Shown here: piece after piece, positions 1-4,997 of the stretch
Layout of the letters: every line of letters starts with the position of its first letter
Numbering within the stretch: the stretch's first letter is position 1
From: JANMJD01 sp031371195
GTDB lineage: Bacteria; Actinomycetota; Acidimicrobiia; Acidimicrobiales; Ilumatobacteraceae
Reading direction: 5' to 3'
Length of the DNA: 8,150 bases
Assembly: GCA_031371195.1 (NCBI GenBank)
Contig: JANMJD010000267.1
Location: 1 to 8,150, forward strand
Made by a program: the position numbers and the translations under genes
Notes under the pieces: generated by a model
Told to the model about the DNA's origin: nothing
The model's input: the letters and a program-made list of their open reading frames with translations, nothing else
Databases searched by the model: none

Positions 1-1
1 C

Positions 2-319
2 AAGCTGGTCGCCGCCACCTCGCTCGACGCTCCGATCGCCTGCACATTGGCGAGCGGGGCGATGCCTCGCCGGCTCGACGACTGGCAGTCGCTGCTTGCC
101 TACGCCGCTCGACGCGAGTCGATCGACGGTGGGCTGCGAGTCACCTTCGACGCCTCGGTGCCCATTGCCCATCTCGCCCAACTGGTGGCCGACGAGCACG
201 CCTGCTGCTCGTTCTTTCGTTTCTCGATCACCGTCGATGATCGGGGCGTCGCACTCGAAGCACGAGCTGCGCCCGACGCCCTGCCCATTGTCCATGCCCT
301 GTTAGGAGCACCGAAATGA
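2..319 (+). CDS. MerR-family regulator, C-terminal part (5' end outside window)
   Basis: The reading frame is open from base 2 to the TGA at 317-319, so this is the tail of a longer gene; a TTG at 47 is unlikely to be the true start because the similarity begins before it. The visible part carries an Ile-Ala-Cys-Thr-Leu segment (Cys codon 41-43), an Arg-Leu-(X)n-Trp-Gln-X-Leu-Leu stretch, and Asp-Glu-His-Ala-Cys-Cys-Ser-Phe-Phe, with the vicinal Cys codons at 203-208. From memory, this is the extra C-terminal domain attached to MerR-type DNA-binding regulators of actinobacterial mercury-like clusters. The three cysteines could serve as thiol or metal ligands, but their spacing differs from the Cys triad of classical MerR, so the ligand is inferred. 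The stop overlaps the next gene's start (ATGA), which encodes a MerF-like transporter; that context supports metal sensing. The HTH domain is not in the window, so the regulator call rests on this tail alone. Confidence 0.6.
   Translation, partial: KLVAATSLDAPIACTLASGAMPRRLDDWQSLLAYAARRESIDGGLRVTFDASVPIAHLAQLVADEHACCSFFRFSITVDDRGVALEARAAPDALPIVHALLGAPK
304..308 (+). promoter_or_regulatory. Shine-Dalgarno AGGAG of the MerF-like gene
   Basis: AGGAG lies 7 bases before the ATG at 316. It sits inside the end of the preceding coding region and fixes the start of the membrane protein. It is the only strong ribosome binding site I see in the window; most other starts lack one. Confidence 0.75.
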
Positions 320-618
320 CCGATGGACCGATGGTCCGCCCGCCGAGTCCGACCACCGCCGAACGCTCCGGCGGTGCGACCGCGGTGGCGATCGGCGTGG
401 TCGCCTGCGCCGCGTGCTGTGCCGGACCGATCCTCGGTTGGCTCGCCGCCCTCGGACTCGGCACCGCAGGCGGCGTTGCGCTCGTCGGAGGAGGCGGCCT
501 GGCCGTCGCCGCCGTCGGAGCGCTCCTGATCCTGCGTCGGCGCCGGCGAGCGGCGACCTGCACCGCCGCTCCCGAGGCCGTTCGAGTGACGGCGCCAACG
601 GTCAAGGCATCGCATTGA
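316..618 (+). CDS. MerF-like two-helix membrane protein, putative Hg(II)/soft-metal transporter
   Basis: This 100-residue protein has two predicted membrane helices, about residues 21-47 and 51-73. The first contains Cys-Ala-Ala-Cys-Cys-Ala-Gly-Pro (Cys31, Cys34, Cys35). The second is followed by five arginines (74-78), which should hold the C-terminus in the cytoplasm, and by Cys82. In MerF and MerT a vicinal Cys pair in the first helix takes Hg(II) from outside and passes it to cytoplasmic cysteines; the size, two-helix topology and Cys pair here match that plan. The start is set by the AGGAG at 304-308 and the ATGA overlap with the regulator-like gene upstream. The TGA at 616-618 overlaps the TTG start of the next gene. 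MerF usually has a second Cys pair near its end, whereas only one Cys is present here, so the substrate is uncertain. A structural role unrelated to mercury is possible. Confidence 0.6.
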   Translation: MTDGPMVRPPSPTTAERSGGATAVAIGVVACAACCAGPILGWLAALGLGTAGGVALVGGGGLAVAAVGALLILRRRRRAATCTAAPEAVRVTAPTVKASH

Positions 619-1277
619 CCGTCGGCCGCTCCCACCTCCCGGGCCGACTCCTCAGTGCCCTGCTCGTCGTGGGAGCGGGCCTGTTCGTGATCGGCGCAGT
701 CGCCGAACCTCGCGCCCTCGCCAACGAGAAGTCGTCCACCGAGGCGGCCCCGGCGGCCGCCTCCACCGAAGCGACCGCGACAACCGTCCATGTCGAAACG
801 GGCAACGAGGAGGGCGAGGCCGGGCACACCGACGAAGTCACCGCCGAGCAGGGTTCACCCGAGACGACCTTGGCCGAGGGCGAGTCGGGTCACACCGACG
901 AGGTGACCGCCGAAGGCGGCCATCAGGCGACGGCCGGCGAAGCCGGACACGTCGACGCGGCGGGCGGCGAGAAGGTGCTCGGACTGAGGATCGAATCCCC
1001 CGGCGTCGTCGCCCTTGGCGTCGCCGCTTCAGTCGCGTTCGCCGCACTGGCGTGGTGGAGGCGCAGCCGGGTTCTCCTGATGGGCATCGCCGTTTTCGCC
1101 ACGCTGTTCACCGTGCTCGACATCGCCGAGGTCCGCCATCAAGTCAACGAGTCCCGCACCGGGATCGCCATTCTTGCTGCCGCCACCGCTCTCGCTCACG
1201 TCGCAGCGGCCCTGGTCGCGGCGCGTGACGCCACGCCGTCCGGAGCGAGTCCCGACTCCCCGGCCCCGACCGTTTGA
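615..1277 (+). CDS. Membrane protein with His/Glu-rich repeated loop, unknown function
   Basis: I place the start at TTG 615, whose TTGA overlaps the TGA of the MerF-like gene; the frame is open further upstream, but there it runs inside that gene. The 220-residue product begins with a hydrophobic segment (about 11-31; a signal anchor or signal peptide ending near Ala-Leu-Ala). Next comes a long acidic hydrophilic loop (about 35-122) with histidines 59, 71, 93, 103 and 112. Three more hydrophobic helices follow (about 128-148, 152-172, 182-203), with Leu-Asp-Ile-Ala-Glu-Val-Arg-His after the third helix core. The loop contains two near-identical 12-residue units and a partial third. By topology the loop is probably outside the cytoplasm, where His and acidic residues could bind metal ions; this is inference. 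I recall similar unnamed actinobacterial membrane proteins but cannot give a family name. Coupling to the MerF-like gene suggests a related job. Confidence 0.65.
   Translation: MTVGRSHLPGRLLSALLVVGAGLFVIGAVAEPRALANEKSSTEAAPAAASTEATATTVHVETGNEEGEAGHTDEVTAEQGSPETTLAEGESGHTDEVTAEGGHQATAGEAGHVDAAGGEKVLGLRIESPGVVALGVAASVAFAALAWWRRSRVLLMGIAVFATLFTVLDIAEVRHQVNESRTGIAILAAATALAHVAAALVAARDATPSGASPDSPAPTV
813..962 (+). repeat. Imperfect protein repeat GE(A/S)GHTDEVTAE within the membrane protein gene
   Basis: Bases 813-848 and 879-914 encode 12-residue units that differ at one residue (Ala/Ser) and start 22 codons apart. A shorter third copy, Gly-Glu-Ala-Gly-His-Val-Asp-Ala-Ala, begins at 936. The first two copies differ at four synonymous third positions but at only one amino acid, so the duplication is not recent and the protein sequence appears to have been kept. 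Each unit carries one His flanked by acidic residues. Confidence 0.8.
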
Positions 1278-1943
1278 GTGGCGGACGTCCTCCACGCCCC
1301 CCGCCTCGGCCGACAACTCCGGGCGACGGCCGATCCGCGGCTGGCCGACGAACTGACATGGGATGGCCTGCGCATCACGGGGGACCTGTCGGACTCGTTC
1401 GCCGACCGTTTGGAGATCACCGGTTCCACGCTCACTGATGTGCGCTTCACCGGAGCCCAACTTCATCGTCTGCGGTTGACGGACTGCGTCCTCGTACGCT
1501 GCGAGTTGTCGGGGGCGTTGTTGGAGGACGCGGGTTTCCAGCGGGTCGAGTTCATCGACTGTCGGATGTCGGGAGTGGTGCTGACCAGCGCATCGCTGCG
1601 ACACGTGCGCTTCACTGGCTGCCGAATGGATCATGCCAGCCTGCGGATGACCACGCTGCAACCCGCCCGCTTCGACGGTTGTGACCTGCGCGAGGCCGAC
1701 TTCTATGCGGCGAAACTCGGGGGAAGCCGGCTGATCGGGTGCGATCTGGCGGGTGCCGACTTCTCCCGGGCGACGATGGCCGGAGTCGACCTGCGCGGCT
1801 CGGATCTCCGCGGTCTCCTCGGCGGTTCTGCCGTGCGCGGTGTCACGATCGACCCGACGCAGATCGTGCCGCTCGCGCTGTCGGTTTTCGGCGCTCTCGA
1901 CATCTGCGTGGCCGACGATGGCGACGCTGAGGCCGAATCGTAG
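1278..1943 (+). CDS. Pentapeptide-repeat protein (right-handed quadrilateral beta-helix)
   Basis: A GTG at 1278 directly follows the TGA (1275-1277) of the preceding gene, so translation is probably coupled. In the 221-residue product, residues about 45-187 repeat every five residues with Leu or Phe at the centre (for example Gly-Cys-Asp-Leu, Gly-Ala-Asp-Phe, Gly-Ser-Asp-Leu), the signature of a square beta-helix. Five cysteines (75, 95, 115, 135, 155) recur exactly every 20 residues, one per helical turn. The end, Gly-Val-Thr-Ile-Asp-Pro-Thr-Gln and then a hydrophobic stretch (about 189-211), is a capping segment often seen in this family. There is no signal peptide or membrane helix, so it should be cytosolic. 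Some family members (MfpA, Qnr) mimic DNA and shield gyrase, but most have no known role and nothing here points to gyrase. Its position after the metal-related genes is the only functional hint. Confidence 0.85.
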   Translation: MADVLHAPRLGRQLRATADPRLADELTWDGLRITGDLSDSFADRLEITGSTLTDVRFTGAQLHRLRLTDCVLVRCELSGALLEDAGFQRVEFIDCRMSGVVLTSASLRHVRFTGCRMDHASLRMTTLQPARFDGCDLREADFYAAKLGGSRLIGCDLAGADFSRATMAGVDLRGSDLRGLLGGSAVRGVTIDPTQIVPLALSVFGALDICVADDGDAEAES

Positions 1944-1946
1944 GCT
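1941..1946 (+). promoter_or_regulatory. Putative -10 element TAGGCT, leaderless promoter of the flavoprotein gene
   Basis: TAGGCT fits the actinobacterial -10 pattern TANNNT and ends 6 bases before the GTG at 1953, so the transcript would begin at or next to the start codon. Its first three bases are the TAG stop of the pentapeptide-repeat gene. I see no -35 hexamer and no Shine-Dalgarno sequence. Confidence 0.5.
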
Positions 1947-1952
1947 CTGACC

Positions 1953-2600
1953 GTGACCGTCCATGTGCTGACGATCTGCGGGAGCCTGCAGGCTCGTTCG
2001 GCCAATCGCGCCGTGTTGGACCTGATGACGGCCATGTTCGAGGAGCGCCGGCCATCACCGGTCGAGGTCGATGACGCCTCGGAGCTGGCGACCATCGCCC
2101 CGTTCAACGCCGATCGGGAGGCGGATCCGGGCAACGCGGTGTTGTCGTTCCGTGCTCGTCTGGGTCGGGCCGGCGTGGTGATCATCGCCACTCCGGAGTA
2201 CGCCGGGGCTCTGCCCGGCGCACTGAAGAACGCCCTGGACTGGATCGTCGGCTCGGCCGAGCTGTACACGAAGCCGGCGCTCGTGATCAGCGCCGGCACG
2301 ACCGGGGGCAACCATGCCCGACAACAGCTCATCCAAACCCTGACCTGGCAAGGAGCCCACGTGGTCGGTGAACTCGGAATCGCTGCGCCGCGGACGAAGT
2401 CCGACGCCACCGGCCGGTTCACCGACCCGGCCACCATCGAGGCGATCCGCCGCATGGCGCGCCTGGCCGTCGACATCCACACGCTCGGTACCGACGCCCG
2501 CCGCGCCCTCGTCGACGAGGTCGTCACCACCTTCGGTATCGACCGCCATCACATCGCCCCACTCGGTGGAGCCCAGTCGACCGGTCAAGGTGGTCGGTGA
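1953..2600 (+). CDS. NADPH-dependent FMN reductase-family flavoprotein
   Basis: The 215-residue protein has a flavodoxin-like fold. Residues 10-22 (Gly-Ser-Leu-Gln-Ala-Arg-Ser-Ala-Asn-Arg-Ala-Val-Leu) form the FMN phosphate loop of this family. Residues 81-97 carry the hallmark Pro-Glu-Tyr-(X)n-Pro-Gly-Ala-Leu-Lys-Asn-Ala-Leu-Asp-Trp, and Ser-Ala-Gly-Thr-Thr-Gly-Gly follows at 113-119. Relatives pass electrons from NAD(P)H through FMN to quinones, azo dyes, chromate or free flavin; the substrate cannot be read here. The C-terminal 30 or so residues extend beyond the usual core. The GTG start lies 9 bases after the preceding stop, lacks a ribosome binding site, and is preceded by TAGGCT, so the gene may be transcribed separately from the metal-related cluster. 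It could also be read through from it, and a reductase beside a metal-response cluster would make sense. Family confident, substrate unknown. Confidence 0.85.
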   Translation: MTVHVLTICGSLQARSANRAVLDLMTAMFEERRPSPVEVDDASELATIAPFNADREADPGNAVLSFRARLGRAGVVIIATPEYAGALPGALKNALDWIVGSAELYTKPALVISAGTTGGNHARQQLIQTLTWQGAHVVGELGIAAPRTKSDATGRFTDPATIEAIRRMARLAVDIHTLGTDARRALVDEVVTTFGIDRHHIAPLGGAQSTGQGGR

Positions 2601-2613
2601 CTTCGCTCCATAT

Positions 2614-2626
2614 CCGCGTCTCGCGG
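2614..2626 (+). terminator. Possible terminator hairpin after the flavoprotein gene
   Basis: CCGCG (2614-2618) and CGCGG (2622-2626) form a perfect five-pair GC stem with a 3-base TCT loop, starting 14 bases after the flavoprotein stop. No T-run follows, so it is not a classical intrinsic terminator; such U-poor hairpins are often proposed as terminators in GC-rich Actinobacteria. Confidence 0.3.
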
Positions 2627-2641
2627 GCTCCCCTGCGAACC

Positions 2642-2657
2642 ATATGTGTTAGCATAT
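2642..2657 (+). promoter_or_regulatory. Palindromic operator ATATG-N6-CATAT of the toxin-antitoxin pair
   Basis: The inverted repeat ATATG (2642-2646) and CATAT (2653-2657) lies 5 bases before the antitoxin ATG and overlaps the putative -10 element. It is AT-rich in GC-rich surroundings. Ribbon-helix-helix antitoxins usually bind such palindromes at their own promoter as dimers, alone or with toxin, to repress the operon. Confidence 0.55.
2650..2655 (+). promoter_or_regulatory. Putative -10 element TAGCAT, leaderless promoter of the toxin-antitoxin operon
   Basis: TAGCAT fits TANNNT and is separated by 7 bases from the ATG at 2663, which predicts a transcript beginning at the start codon. 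TATAGT at 2655-2660 is closer to the general -10 consensus but lies only 2 bases before the ATG, too close for a start at or before it. No -35 element is evident. Confidence 0.5.
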
Positions 2658-2662
2658 AGTCC

Positions 2663-2908
2663 ATGGCTCGCCGTGAAGTCCTTGTTCAACTGGACGACGA
2701 TCTCGTCGCGCAACTCGATGAACTCGCCGCCCGGCTGGGAACGAGCCGCTCCGATCTCCTCCGCCAAGGAGCTCAAGCCGTCATCGTCGCGGACGATCTC
2801 GCCCTCGCCGATCACCAACTTGTCGCCGCTTACCAGCGCCGTCCGCCCGACCCGGCGTTCGTCCAATCGGCCCGCAGTCTCGCCGCCAGGACTGCGCCTG
2901 CGTGGTAA
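2663..2908 (+). CDS. mazE: Ribbon-helix-helix antitoxin of a MazEF-type module
   Basis: This 81-residue protein starts with a basic tip and a strand (residues 5-10, Val-Leu-Val-Gln-Leu), then two helices (about 12-25 and 28-42) with Thr-Ser-Arg-Ser between them. That is the ribbon-helix-helix fold, which binds DNA as a dimer through the strand. The tail (43-81) is rich in Ala, Asp and Arg; in such antitoxins the tail wraps and blocks the toxin and is cut by proteases under stress. Its stop (2906-2908) overlaps the toxin start at 2902 by 7 bases, so the two are translated together, antitoxin first. It probably represses its own promoter through the palindrome just upstream. The ATG fits both the strand position and the leaderless promoter. 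The symbol follows mycobacterial usage, where MazE proteins have this fold rather than the AbrB fold of E. coli MazE. Confidence 0.8.
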   Translation: MARREVLVQLDDDLVAQLDELAARLGTSRSDLLRQGAQAVIVADDLALADHQLVAAYQRRPPDPAFVQSARSLAARTAPAW

Positions 2909-3225
2909 CCCGCAACGACATCTTCTGGGTCGACCTCGGACCACCTGCCGGCCGCAGGCCGGTCTGCGTGCTCACCCGCGACGCGGCGATACCCGTCCTG
3001 ACGGCGATCGCCTGCGCCCCGATCACCCCAACGATTCGCGGCATCCGCTCCGAGGTTGAAGTCGGTTGCGCGCAAGGCCTTCCCGAGCCGTGCGTGATCA
3101 ATTGCGACGACGTCATCACCGTCCCGATCGACGAGCTCGATTCCCACCCCGTCGGTCACCTCGACGAGCTCAAGCGTGTCGAACTCGATCAAGCGCTGCG
3201 ATACTCCCTCGACATCATCTACTGA
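2902..3225 (+). CDS. mazF: MazF/PemK-family mRNA interferase toxin
   Basis: The 107-residue protein matches the compact MazF barrel. Residues 4-15 (Arg-Asn-Asp-Ile-Phe-Trp-Val-Asp-Leu-Gly-Pro-Pro) are the family's opening strand, and Gly-Arg-Arg-Pro-Val-Cys-Val-Leu-Thr-Arg-Asp (17-27) corresponds to the segment that holds the catalytic Arg in relatives. Thr-Pro-Thr-Ile-Arg-Gly-Ile-Arg-Ser-Glu-Val (42-52) and Val-Ile-Asn-Cys-Asp-Asp-Val-Ile-Thr-Val-Pro (65-75) follow in the expected order. MazF toxins cleave single-stranded RNA at short specific sequences and slow translation; the target sequence cannot be read here. The protein is full length with no broken motif, so it looks active. The GTG at 2902 gives the expected N-terminus and overlaps the antitoxin stop. 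The loop after Gly-Pro-Pro is shorter than in many relatives. Confidence 0.88.
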   Translation: MVTRNDIFWVDLGPPAGRRPVCVLTRDAAIPVLTAIACAPITPTIRGIRSEVEVGCAQGLPEPCVINCDDVITVPIDELDSHPVGHLDELKRVELDQALRYSLDIIY

Positions 3226-3323
3226 CCCGAGCCACGAGGACTGGCGGTTCCGCGCCGTCTCCTGAGTCGAATGCGGCGACAGCAGGCTGCATGGCGGACG
3301 CGAGCGGTGACTGTTGCGCCCAG

Positions 3324-3329
3324 TAGCGT
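3324..3329 (+). promoter_or_regulatory. Putative -10 element TAGCGT before the EVE-domain gene
   Basis: TAGCGT fits TANNNT and lies 9 bases before the ATG at 3339, giving a leaderless or nearly leaderless mRNA. No Shine-Dalgarno sequence precedes the ATG. The 113-base gap from 3226 to 3338 shows no ORF, strong hairpin or -35 hexamer that I can support. Confidence 0.4.
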
Positions 3330-3338
3330 CGGTCCTCT

Positions 3339-3848
3339 ATGGCGTACTGGCTGATGAAGTCCGAACCGGATGTGTTCGGATACGACGATCTCGTGCGGGT
3401 CAAGCGCGAGGGGTGGGACGGTATCCGCAGCTACCAGGCCCGCAACTTCCTGCGGGCCATGCAGGTCGGCGAGCAGGCGATCTTCTACCACTCCAACGCC
3501 ACGCCGCCGGGCGTCGCCGGGATCTGCAAGATCGTCAAGGCGGCCGAGCCCGACCCGAAGCAGTTCGATCCCACGTCGAAGTACTACGACCCGGCATCGA
3601 AGCCGTCCGATCCTCGCTGGGACTGGGTGACCGTCGCCCCAGTGAAAGCGTTGAAGTTCGTGTCCCTCGACGAATTGCGCACGATCCCCGAACTGGTCGA
3701 CTGCCGACTTCTCGCCCGCGGCAACCGGCTATCGGTCATCCCCCTCGCCGACATCGAGTTCGAGGCGATCGTCGCCTACTCCAAGTCGAAAAAGACTCCG
3801 AAGAAAGCACCGAAGGCCCCGGTCACGGCCAAGGCGATCAGCCGGTGA
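3339..3848 (+). CDS. EVE-domain protein (THYN1-like, PUA-type fold)
   Basis: The 169-residue product opens with the classic Tyr-Trp-Leu-Met-Lys-Ser-Glu-Pro (3-10). It continues with Trp-Asp-Gly-Ile-Arg-Ser-Tyr-Gln-Ala-Arg-Asn-Phe-Leu-Arg (26-39), Phe-Tyr-His-Ser-Asn (49-53), Pro-Pro-Gly-Val-Ala-Gly-Ile (56-62), Tyr-Tyr-Asp-Pro (82-85), Asp-Pro-Arg-Trp (91-94) and Arg-Gly-Asn-Arg-Leu-Ser-Val-Ile-Pro (127-135), all family landmarks. EVE domains are related to PUA and YTH folds and bind modified bases in DNA or RNA; in bacteria they occur alone or fused to restriction enzymes. This one stands alone, so its ligand is unknown. Residues 149-169 form a lysine-rich tail beyond the domain, which could add nucleic-acid affinity. 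It lies 113 bases after the MazF-type toxin, and its stop lies inside the end of the convergent aldolase gene. Start chosen on the conserved N-terminus. Confidence 0.92.
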   Translation: MAYWLMKSEPDVFGYDDLVRVKREGWDGIRSYQARNFLRAMQVGEQAIFYHSNATPPGVAGICKIVKAAEPDPKQFDPTSKYYDPASKPSDPRWDWVTVAPVKALKFVSLDELRTIPELVDCRLLARGNRLSVIPLADIEFEAIVAYSKSKKTPKKAPKAPVTAKAISR

Positions 3849-3851
3849 CCG
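3820..3851. terminator. Hairpin across the convergent gene ends, possible two-way terminator
   Basis: CGGTCAC (3820-3826) pairs with GTGACCG (3845-3851), and GGC (3827-3829) pairs with GCC (3841-3843) after a one-base bulge at 3844. This gives a ten-pair stem and an 11-base loop. The aldolase stop (complement of 3838-3840) lies in the loop and the EVE stop (3846-3848) in the right arm. Neither side has a T-run, so a terminator role is inferred from position. Confidence 0.4.
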
Positions 3852-4899
3852 CCGCTTCGATGCGGCGCAGGGCTTCGTCGACATCGTCGTCGGTGGTCTC
3901 GAAGCTCGTCACCAGCCGGATCACGCCCGGGCCCATCTCGTAGAAGTCGAGTGAGGAGTCGCGCATCCTCGCCGCAACCTCCGGTGCAACCCGAGCGAAG
4001 AGCATGTTGACCTGCGGTTCGGCGACGAACTCGACGCCCAACGCCCCCAAGCCAGCCGCCAGACGTCGCATCGTGGCGTTGGCGTTGCCGGCCAGGCGCA
4101 GCCAGAGATCGTCGGTGAGATACGTCTCGAGCTGTGCCGACTGGAACCGCATCTTCGAGGCGACATGGCCGGCGCGTTTGACCCGGTAGACCAGTTCCTC
4201 GGAGGCGGCGGCGTTGAAGCTGACGATCGCGTCGGTCGAGACCGAACCGTTCTTGATGGCTCCAAGCGAGAGCACGTCGACCCCGGCGCGCCACGTGAGA
4301 TCGGCCGGGGAACACCCGAGGGCGACGATCGCATTGGCCACCCGAGCACCGTCGAGGTGAACCCTCATTCCCTGCTCGCGGGCGATGCCGGCGAGCTCGG
4401 CCACCTCGGCAACGGTGTAGATCGAGCCGAAGTCGGTCGGCGAGGTCAGCGAGAGCACCGACGGCTGGGAGTGGTGGGGATCACCCCAGCGGGTCTCGGC
4501 GAAGGCCTGATGCAACGCTGCGGGACTCACCTTGTAGTCGTCACCGAGGACGGCGGGGAGGCCGCGCAGCGCCGCGCCACCGCCGAACATCGATGTCGCC
4601 GCACATTCGCTGCGCAGGATGTGGGCGGTGTCGTGACAGAGCACCGCGCCCCATGGCGGACAGATCGCCGATAGCCCGATGGCGTTGGCCGCAGTACCCG
4701 AACCGACGGGGAAGACGGCGACATCGTCGCGTTCGAACACCTCGGCGGCCCGGCGGTGAACCCGGGCGGTCCAGTCGTCACCGCCGTAGGCCAGCGCCGA
4801 CCCCACGTTGGCGGCGACGATTGCCTCGACCAACTCGGGCGCGGCCCCGGCCGCGTTGTCGCTACGGAACTCGATCGGACGGAGGTCGCTGGTCGGCAC
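3838..4899 (-). CDS. ltaE: Low-specificity L-threonine aldolase-like PLP enzyme
   Basis: The 353-residue protein is a fold-type I PLP enzyme of the beta-eliminating lyase/threonine aldolase family. Visible landmarks are Arg-Ser-Asp-Asn (12-15), Tyr-Gly-Gly-Asp-Asp (38-42), Gly-Ser-Gly-Thr-Ala-Ala-Asn (66-72) for the cofactor phosphate, and Ala-His-Ile (92-94), whose His should stack on PLP. Then come His-Leu-Asp-Gly-Ala-Arg (181-186), with Asp183 holding the PLP ring nitrogen, and Ile-Lys-Asn-Gly (215-218), with Lys216 the expected Schiff-base lysine. Ala-Ser-Lys-Met-Arg-Phe (247-252) resembles the Pseudomonas-type aldolases. Such enzymes split L-threonine or L-allo-threonine into glycine and acetaldehyde; related beta-hydroxy amino acids are also possible substrates. 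The length is normal. The GTG start at 4899 has no ribosome binding site; TAGAAA lies 7 bases upstream on this strand, a poor -10 match. The gene is divergent from the CoA-transferase across 98 bases. Confidence 0.85.
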   Translation of the reverse strand: MPTSDLRPIEFRSDNAAGAAPELVEAIVAANVGSALAYGGDDWTARVHRRAAEVFERDDVAVFPVGSGTAANAIGLSAICPPWGAVLCHDTAHILRSECAATSMFGGGAALRGLPAVLGDDYKVSPAALHQAFAETRWGDPHHSQPSVLSLTSPTDFGSIYTVAEVAELAGIAREQGMRVHLDGARVANAIVALGCSPADLTWRAGVDVLSLGAIKNGSVSTDAIVSFNAAASEELVYRVKRAGHVASKMRFQSAQLETYLTDDLWLRLAGNANATMRRLAAGLGALGVEFVAEPQVNMLFARVAPEVAARMRDSSLDFYEMGPGVIRLVTSFETTDDDVDEALRRIEAAVTG

Positions 4900-4985
4900 G
4901 CCGTCGTTTCTAGTCGGTGCACGCGCCGGCAGGCGAAGGTACGCCCGACGACTCCTTCGGAACCCGCCGATTCGCCACGAGGTCG

Positions 4986-4991
4986 TAGTGT
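4986..4991 (+). promoter_or_regulatory. Putative -10 element TAGTGT, leaderless promoter of the CoA-transferase gene
   Basis: TAGTGT fits TANNNT and ends 6 bases before the ATG at 4998. It lies in the 98-base gap between the divergent aldolase and CoA-transferase genes, so this gap must hold promoters for both strands. I see no -35 hexamer at the usual distance and no strong palindrome. Confidence 0.5.
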
Positions 4992-4997
4992 CGGGGC

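Noticed and set aside
414..614. Upstream extension of the His/Glu-loop membrane protein to an ATG at 414
   Set aside because: It would lie inside the MerF-like gene and add an Arg/Pro-rich stretch before the hydrophobic N-terminus. The TTG at 615 gives a normal signal anchor and a coupled junction.
1029..1964. Open frame of 311 codons on the minus strand opposite the pentapeptide-repeat gene
   Set aside because: No domain or plausible start signal; it is the complement of a gene with clear five-residue periodicity.
1703..2530. Open frame of 275 codons on the minus strand opposite the flavoprotein gene
   Set aside because: Ser/Arg/Ala-rich shadow translation without motifs; the plus strand carries conserved FMN-binding motifs.
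3226..3338. Possible terminator GGCG-N6-CGCC between the toxin and EVE genes
   Set aside because: Only four pairs, no T-run, and similar short GC arms occur throughout the window.
4900..4997. Shared operator in the divergent gap (GGCG at 4932 and CGCC at 4942)
   Set aside because: Four-base GC arms are expected by chance here; no longer palindrome is visible.
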